Shown here in pieces: positions 60,089 through 64,000 of a stretch of 64,000 nt of DNA. Below the pieces are notes generated by a model that saw nothing but the letters and a program-made list of their open reading frames with translations, had not been told where the DNA came from and ran no database searches. The translations under genes were made by a program, and so were the position numbers. Position 1 is the first letter of the stretch. Each line of letters begins with the position of its first letter. The DNA lies in the NCBI GenBank assembly GCA_045606045.1, contig JAZURE010000018.1, forward strand, positions 1-64,000, read 5' to 3'. This DNA comes from RGIG8748 sp045606045 (GTDB taxonomy: Bacteria > Bacillota > Clostridia > UMGS1810).

Positions 60089-60757
60089 ATGAAAAAAATA
60101 CTTGCCTTGGTACTTGCGTTAATGTGTGCATTTTCTTTTGCTTCCTGCGGAAAATCGGATACTAAATCAGAAGAAACAGTAAAGAAAACACCCGAGCAGG
60201 AAGCTACCGATACAATAAACGGATTTATGACGGCACTGACATCTTTTGATTTTGAGGACATGAAAAAATATGTTGCAAATACCGATGTTCTTCCCGAGGA
60301 TATCAGACAGTTTGATGTAAAGACGCTTCTTTCCGAGAACATTCCTGCCGAGCTATCGGATTACACCAGTGAATTTGAGGCTTTTGCACAAAATATCTTT
60401 GATAAGCTTTCTTCGGCAATGTCATATAAAATCAAGGAAACCACAAAAGACGGTGAGGGCTATGCGTTCATTATTGAGCTTACAGCCCCCGATTTTGAGA
60501 AAATTGATTTAGAGACTACACTTGCACAAAAGCTTACCGAGGATGCCATAGGCGGTATTGTAAATGAATTGGTTTCTTCGGGCGATATTACAGATGCTAC
60601 AACCGAAGAGGAAGTACTTCCCCTTATTGTTCCGCCCATGTTTGAACTTATGAACGAAGCGGTTGAAGAGCTAAGCTTCGATACCCAAATCACAGAGGAA
60701 GAATTTTATGTAAAAAAAGACGGCGAAAAGTGGATTGTAGATGTTTCGGAAGAGTAA
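60089..60757 (+). CDS. hypothetical lipoprotein
   Basis: Predicted lipoprotein of 222 aa: Lys start, hydrophobic core, lipobox FASC (Cys about residue 20), Lys/Glu/Thr linker and a helical, Glu-rich domain of about 170 residues. The plan with ATDTINGFMTALTSFDFEDM near the N-terminus and WIVDVSEE at the end is common in clostridial lipoproteins of unknown role. SD ACGGAGAA. It is 22 bases behind the SPFH gene and 43 bases before the LTA-synthase-like gene, probably in the same transcript. Confidence 0.75.
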   Translation: MKKILALVLALMCAFSFASCGKSDTKSEETVKKTPEQEATDTINGFMTALTSFDFEDMKKYVANTDVLPEDIRQFDVKTLLSENIPAELSDYTSEFEAFAQNIFDKLSSAMSYKIKETTKDGEGYAFIIELTAPDFEKIDLETTLAQKLTEDAIGGIVNELVSSGDITDATTEEEVLPLIVPPMFELMNEAVEELSFDTQITEEEFYVKKDGEKWIVDVSEE

Positions 60758-60800
60758 AAAACGCACGGACCGTCACACTGATTGAAGCGAGGTGATGAAT

Positions 60801-62588
60801 GTGAAGAAAATATCCGCAGTATACGGACTTTTAATCGGTGCGTTAATTACTGCTGTTACAGCTCATGTTATCGATTTCGGTGGTGTTGATTTTGGTGCCG
60901 TATACTCTTTTATTCTTGGCTTTTTTATTTTCTTTGCAATTTCGTCGCTTATATATGCTGTGTTTCAGAGAGTATGGCTCTCGTGGGCAGTATCGGGTAT
61001 ACCTGCAATAGTTGTGAGCCTCATAAACTTTTACAAATTGCGTATCAACGGGACACCTTTTACGATAAGAGATTTTAATTTCGCCGAGGGTATGGGCGAA
61101 GTATTGGGTTTTGCTTTTTCACAGATAAGTGTTTGGCTTGTGTGCGGCATATTCGTACTTGCCTTAGCAATTCTTACACTATTTATATTTGCAGAAAGAT
61201 ATTTTGAAAAAGGAAAAAAATTAAGAATATGTGTTTCGTGTATTGGCGTATTTATCACCATATCTTTATGCGTGCTTCCCTTGGGTATGGCATTATCGTC
61301 TGCCTTGGGTAATGAGGACAGAGGTCTTGAGGATATCACTATGGAAAACGGCGCGGTATCGGGACTCTATCTTGGCGCTGTGGAAAGCTACCGCAACTAT
61401 AAGAACAGTTCCGATTATCAATTGAATGGCATTGCAAATTCCCAGGCTTCCAACACAGCGAAGATAAAACCCACGGTGATATTTCTTATGTCGGAGAGCT
61501 TTTTTGATGTAAGCCGTCTTAAGGGTGTGGAGTATTCCGAGGACCCTCTTCCTAACTTTCATAAATTAAAAGACAAGTATTCTTCGGGAGGCTTTATATC
61601 CAGCACCTTTTGCGGAGGAACGGGATTTGTGGAAATGGAGTTTCTTACAGGTCTGTGCAGCGCAGGTCTTAAGGGGTGGGATGATTTAACCTCACTTGAC
61701 GAGGACGCTTATGACACAATGCCGTGCATTACGGATGTTTTTAAAAAGCAAGGGTACGATACGGTATTTTTGCACTCCTACAACGACAAGCTCTACAACA
61801 GACCGAAGATATATTCTTCGCTCGGCTTCGACAAAATTCTTTTTGAAGACTCCTTTCCGAAGGATGCACAAAGGCGGGGCGGATATATATCGGATATGGC
61901 TCTTACGGACAAGATTATATCCGAGTACGAAAACAGGGGCGGTGGAGAAATAATGCTCTTTGCAATTTCTATGGAAAACCATCAGCCCTATACGGAAGAT
62001 AAGTTTGAAACTACTCACATACAGGCAAAAAGCGATAGCCTTTCCCCCGAGGGAAGAAAGGTTTTGGAAACCTACATCGAGGGTGCGCGTGATGCCGACA
62101 TGGCACTGGGCGCTCTTACGGAATATTTTGAAAGCTCGGACGAGCCTGTGGTGATAGTATTTTGGGGAGATCACCTGCCAAATCTTAATTTGCCCGACGG
62201 CACAAGCGTATACAAACAGATAGGTTTTACAGACGACGGCAAGGCGGGAGACTGGTCCACGGATGAGCTTATGTCTATACTTCGCACAGATTATCTTGTG
62301 TGGGACAATATAGGACTTAGTAAAAATGATGCAACCATAGGTAGCTCTATGCTCGGACTTGAGGTTATGGAGAGACTCGGTTTTGGACTTACAGACTACT
62401 TTGCATGGCTTAAAGAGAACGTAAAGGACAGCTATCTTATGTACCGTTCTGGTCTTTTTGCCGTGAGCGATACAGAGTATTATAAAAAAGTACCCGCTAA
62501 ATACAAGGATATGATAAACGCCTACTTGGCTGTGGTAAAAAATATAGCGTACGAGAACAATACGCTTTTTGAATATAACAGGCAATAA
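60801..62588 (+). CDS. LTA synthase family sulfatase-fold membrane enzyme
   Basis: Membrane enzyme of 595 aa. Five N-terminal helices (about residues 5-165) precede an extracytoplasmic sulfatase-fold domain (about 215-555). VIFLMSESFFDVSRL has the first metal ligand, FCGGTGFVEMEFLTGL the catalytic Thr, VFLHSYNDKLYNR and VIVFWGDHLPNLNLPDG the later metal and substrate sites. Relatives polymerise glycerol phosphate from phosphatidylglycerol into lipoteichoic acid. The GTG at 60801 is preferred because GAGGTGAT is 8 bases upstream; a GTG at 60792 and ATG at 60795 are also in frame. Ends at the terminator 62589-62616. Confidence 0.88.
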   Translation: MKKISAVYGLLIGALITAVTAHVIDFGGVDFGAVYSFILGFFIFFAISSLIYAVFQRVWLSWAVSGIPAIVVSLINFYKLRINGTPFTIRDFNFAEGMGEVLGFAFSQISVWLVCGIFVLALAILTLFIFAERYFEKGKKLRICVSCIGVFITISLCVLPLGMALSSALGNEDRGLEDITMENGAVSGLYLGAVESYRNYKNSSDYQLNGIANSQASNTAKIKPTVIFLMSESFFDVSRLKGVEYSEDPLPNFHKLKDKYSSGGFISSTFCGGTGFVEMEFLTGLCSAGLKGWDDLTSLDEDAYDTMPCITDVFKKQGYDTVFLHSYNDKLYNRPKIYSSLGFDKILFEDSFPKDAQRRGGYISDMALTDKIISEYENRGGGEIMLFAISMENHQPYTEDKFETTHIQAKSDSLSPEGRKVLETYIEGARDADMALGALTEYFESSDEPVVIVFWGDHLPNLNLPDGTSVYKQIGFTDDGKAGDWSTDELMSILRTDYLVWDNIGLSKNDATIGSSMLGLEVMERLGFGLTDYFAWLKENVKDSYLMYRSGLFAVSDTEYYKKVPAKYKDMINAYLAVVKNIAYENNTLFEYNRQ

Positions 62589-62617
62589 AAAAAGCACTTC
62601 CAAAGAAGTGCTTTTTC
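62587..62617. terminator. terminator between the LTA-synthase-like gene and tRNA-Met
   Basis: Perfect 12-bp stem AAAAAGCACTTC/GAAGTGCTTTTT (62589-62600, 62605-62616), usable from both strands. Confidence 0.85.
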
Positions 62618-62694
62618 TGGTAGCGGCAGACGGATTTGAACCATCGACACTGCGGGTATGAACCGCATGCTCTAGCCAACTGAGCTATGCCGCC
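62618..62694 (-). tRNA. tRNA-Met (anticodon CAT, elongator type)
   Basis: The minus strand folds as a cloverleaf with acceptor stem GGCGGCA/TGCCGCT (one G-U pair), D arm AGCTCAGTTGGCTAGAGC, anticodon stem TGCGG/CCGCA with loop TTCATAC, and T arm GGTTCAAATCC. The first base pair and the absence of the initiator GGG/CCC anticodon-stem pattern point to elongator Met; a tRNA-Ile with modified CAU is not excluded. CCA is encoded at 62618-62620. Confidence 0.9.
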
Positions 62695-62786
62695 GTATTA
62701 AATTAGGCCGCAACTTTAAGCGACCTAATCATTATAGTATATTTTTATTTTGTTGTCAAGCTATTTTGTGTAAATTTTTTAAAAAT

Positions 62787-63063
62787 TAGCCTTAACGACC
62801 AACACTAAAGGTGGTTTTAAAATATAAATTTTGTCTCACTCGTCGTTAAAATCCTCGGAAATATTACCATATTCCCTGCGTTTTTGCCTTGACTGAGACA
62901 AAATTTATTATTTTAAAACTCCTAAGGACCTTAAACAGACGAATTTTTGAGGAGATTTTGGTGCGGAGGACGCAGGAAGGCTTTGTGCCTTTCAAGGACG
63001 ACAAGCCTAAAGGTGCCGAAAATTCGCCATTTGAGGCATCTTCAGCGTTGGTTGTTAAGGCTA
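62787..63063. mobile_element. 277-bp MITE-like element with terminal inverted repeats
   Basis: The ends TAGCCTTAACGACCAACACT (62787-62806) and TAGCCTTAACAACCAACGCT (complement of 63044-63063) match in 18 of 20 positions. The outermost TA could be a target duplication, as with IS630/Tc1-type insertion. Inside is a second long inverted repeat (62815-62838 with 62894-62918, including TAAATTTTGTCTCA) and a GC-richer right half with no credible gene. It has no transposase. Its right end supplies the TAG stop of metF. The remaining bases of the 366-base gap after tRNA-Met show nothing further. Confidence 0.75.
62815..62918. repeat. internal inverted repeat of the MITE-like element
   Basis: Arms of about 24 bases with one bulged base; the inner 14 bp (62825-62838 and 62894-62907) are perfect. 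Confidence 0.75.
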
Positions 63064-63936
63064 TCCCAATATATCAGAAAGACTCTGCATAATTCTTTCT
63101 GCCACCTCGGGTTTATTCATGGAATACACATGCACATTCTTTATGCCGTTTGCAAAAAGGTCTATTATCTGGTCTGTGGCATACACAATGCCTGCCTGCT
63201 TCATGGCATCGGGACTGGAGCCGAATTTGTCTACAAGGCTTTTAAACCTCTGGGGCATAAATGAGCCTGAAAGCTTAATGGCTCTTTCTACCTGATTGGC
63301 ATTGGTTATGGGCATTATACCGGGGATAACGGGTACGGTAATTCCTGCCTCGCGGATTTTGTAGAGAAAATTGTAGAGAAGATTGTTGTCAAAAAACATC
63401 TGCGTGGTTATAAAAGAACATCCCGCATCCACCTTTTCCTTAAGGTGCTTTATATCCTCATGCTGATTTTTGCTCTCGGGATGTATTTCGGGGTAGCAGG
63501 CACATCCTATGCAAAAGTCTCCGCTTATTTCTTTTATGTCATTTATAAGCTCTACTGCGTAGTTGTAATCCCATGTGCTTCGGTCTGCATTTTCCATACC
63601 TTGCGGTATGTCGCCTCTAAGCGCCATTATGTTCTCTATACCTGCTTCTTTAAGCTGATTTATCTTACTGCGGACTGTATCCCTTGTGGAGGATACGCAG
63701 GTGAGGTGCGCAAGGGTTGGTACATTGTAATTCTTTTTTATATTCTTTGCTATATCCAGAGTGTATTTGCTTGTACCTCCGCCTGCGCCGTAGGTCACAC
63801 TCATAAATGACGGCTTTAGCCTGGCTATTTCCTCTGTGGCGTGGCGCACGGTATCAAATGAGGAGTCGGTCTTTGGCGGAAACACCTCAAAGGACAGCGA
63901 AAGGGCGTCCCTTTCCAATATCTTACTTATTTTCAT
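63061..63936 (-). CDS. metF: methylenetetrahydrofolate reductase
   Basis: Reduces 5,10-methylene-THF to 5-methyl-THF for methionine synthesis, and possibly for one-carbon metabolism in an acetogen-like setting. The 291-aa FAD protein has the MetF signatures: SFEVFPPKTD (about residues 14-23, catalytic Glu), FMSVTYGAGGG, LTCVSSTRDTVRSKI, NIMALRGDIP and QMFFDNNLLYNFL. Length is normal. The ATG has GGAGGTAT upstream, directly behind the end of another minus-strand gene, so it is in an operon. Its stop TAG is made by the right end of the MITE-like element. Confidence 0.95.
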   Translation of the reverse strand: MKISKILERDALSLSFEVFPPKTDSSFDTVRHATEEIARLKPSFMSVTYGAGGGTSKYTLDIAKNIKKNYNVPTLAHLTCVSSTRDTVRSKINQLKEAGIENIMALRGDIPQGMENADRSTWDYNYAVELINDIKEISGDFCIGCACYPEIHPESKNQHEDIKHLKEKVDAGCSFITTQMFFDNNLLYNFLYKIREAGITVPVIPGIMPITNANQVERAIKLSGSFMPQRFKSLVDKFGSSPDAMKQAGIVYATDQIIDLFANGIKNVHVYSMNKPEVAERIMQSLSDILG

Positions 63937-63949
63937 TTGTATACCTCCA

Positions 63950-64000
63950 TTAATAAAAGGTTGCTATCTCCTCAGCGGGAGCGCTTGTCATTATTACATC
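63950..64000 (-). CDS. C-terminal end of an unknown gene upstream of metF (partial)
   Basis: The frame is open from the window edge to TAA at 63950-63952, giving the last 16 residues (ending EEIATFY). The metF SD begins 4 to 6 bases after this stop, so the two genes are co-transcribed. By context a corrinoid/methionine-synthase-related gene is possible, but the fragment is too short to say. Confidence 0.55.
   Translation of the reverse strand, partial: DVIMTSAPAEEIATFY

Noticed and set aside
61692..62603. 303-residue minus-strand frame over the LTA-synthase-like gene
   Set aside because: Antisense shadow of a well supported gene; composition typical of a reversed frame.
62889..63092. 67-residue frame inside the MITE-like element
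   Set aside because: It runs through the right terminal repeat into antisense metF and has no SD; the element is considered non-coding.
1..64000. CRISPR arrays, rRNA genes, insertion sequences with transposase, prophage genes
   Set aside because: None was seen; the only repeat array is the three-copy 17-bp repeat at 24136-24186.

Overview
The window reads as chromosome from an anaerobic, spore-forming member of the Clostridia (Firmicutes). The DNA is moderately AT-rich. Shine-Dalgarno sites are strong (AGGAGG type), TTGACA-17-TATAAT promoters are frequent, and terminators are intrinsic. Anaerobic life is indicated by a single-chain pyruvate:ferredoxin oxidoreductase and a reverse-type rubrerythrin; sporulation by dipicolinate synthase dpaAB. 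Nothing places it at species level.

Layout. 1-8.6 kb: prs (minus), then trpS, a WecA/TagO-type glycosyl-phosphate transferase, a lipoprotein, a TSCPD protein, a small membrane protein and dpaAB (plus), then rpsT and rqcH (minus). 8.8-17.7 kb: nifJ, a VanW-family lipoprotein, tRNA-Glu, and an ornithine cyclodeaminase-like gene divergent from a FadR/GntR regulator and an MFS transporter. 17.8-24.1 kb: one gene run holding a nucleoside-sugar dehydratase/epimerase, an unknown protein, a PqqD-like protein, an S24/S26 peptidase and an ABC exporter, followed from a consensus promoter by a secreted Ala/Thr-rich protein and an unlisted 56-residue peptide. This resembles a RiPP-type (ribosomal peptide) locus. 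24.1-31.8 kb: tandem repeats, PHP phosphatase, GGDEF protein, pyruvate kinase, two zinc-ribbon membrane proteins, an HPr-kinase/PEPCK-like kinase and an SLH-domain protein.

31.8-38.1 kb: HU, a small membrane protein, an FAD-dependent dehydrogenase, a pyridoxamine-type kinase and ilvE (minus), then aroF preceded by a Tyr/Phe-rich leader peptide and a terminator. The intergenic stretch before uvrB holds a probable small RNA and a probable type I toxin-antitoxin module. 38.2-49 kb: uvrBA, an FHA protein, an FtsW/RodA protein, an acyl-CoA ligase preceded by a perfect 20-bp palindrome, putP and a YitT protein. 49.1-57.3 kb (minus): ppa, pheST, a 55-residue DUF896 protein, two DUF4330 proteins, a glycosyltransferase and an O-antigen-ligase-like protein. 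57.4-64 kb: a Fur/PerR-type regulator and rubrerythrin sharing an operator, two lipoproteins, an SPFH protein, an LTA-synthase-like sulfatase, tRNA-Met, a 277-bp MITE-like element and metF.

The most unusual content is the RiPP-like locus with its candidate precursor, the type I toxin-antitoxin module, the adjacent small RNA, the aroF attenuator, the MITE-like element and the operator shared by the Fur-family gene and rubrerythrin.
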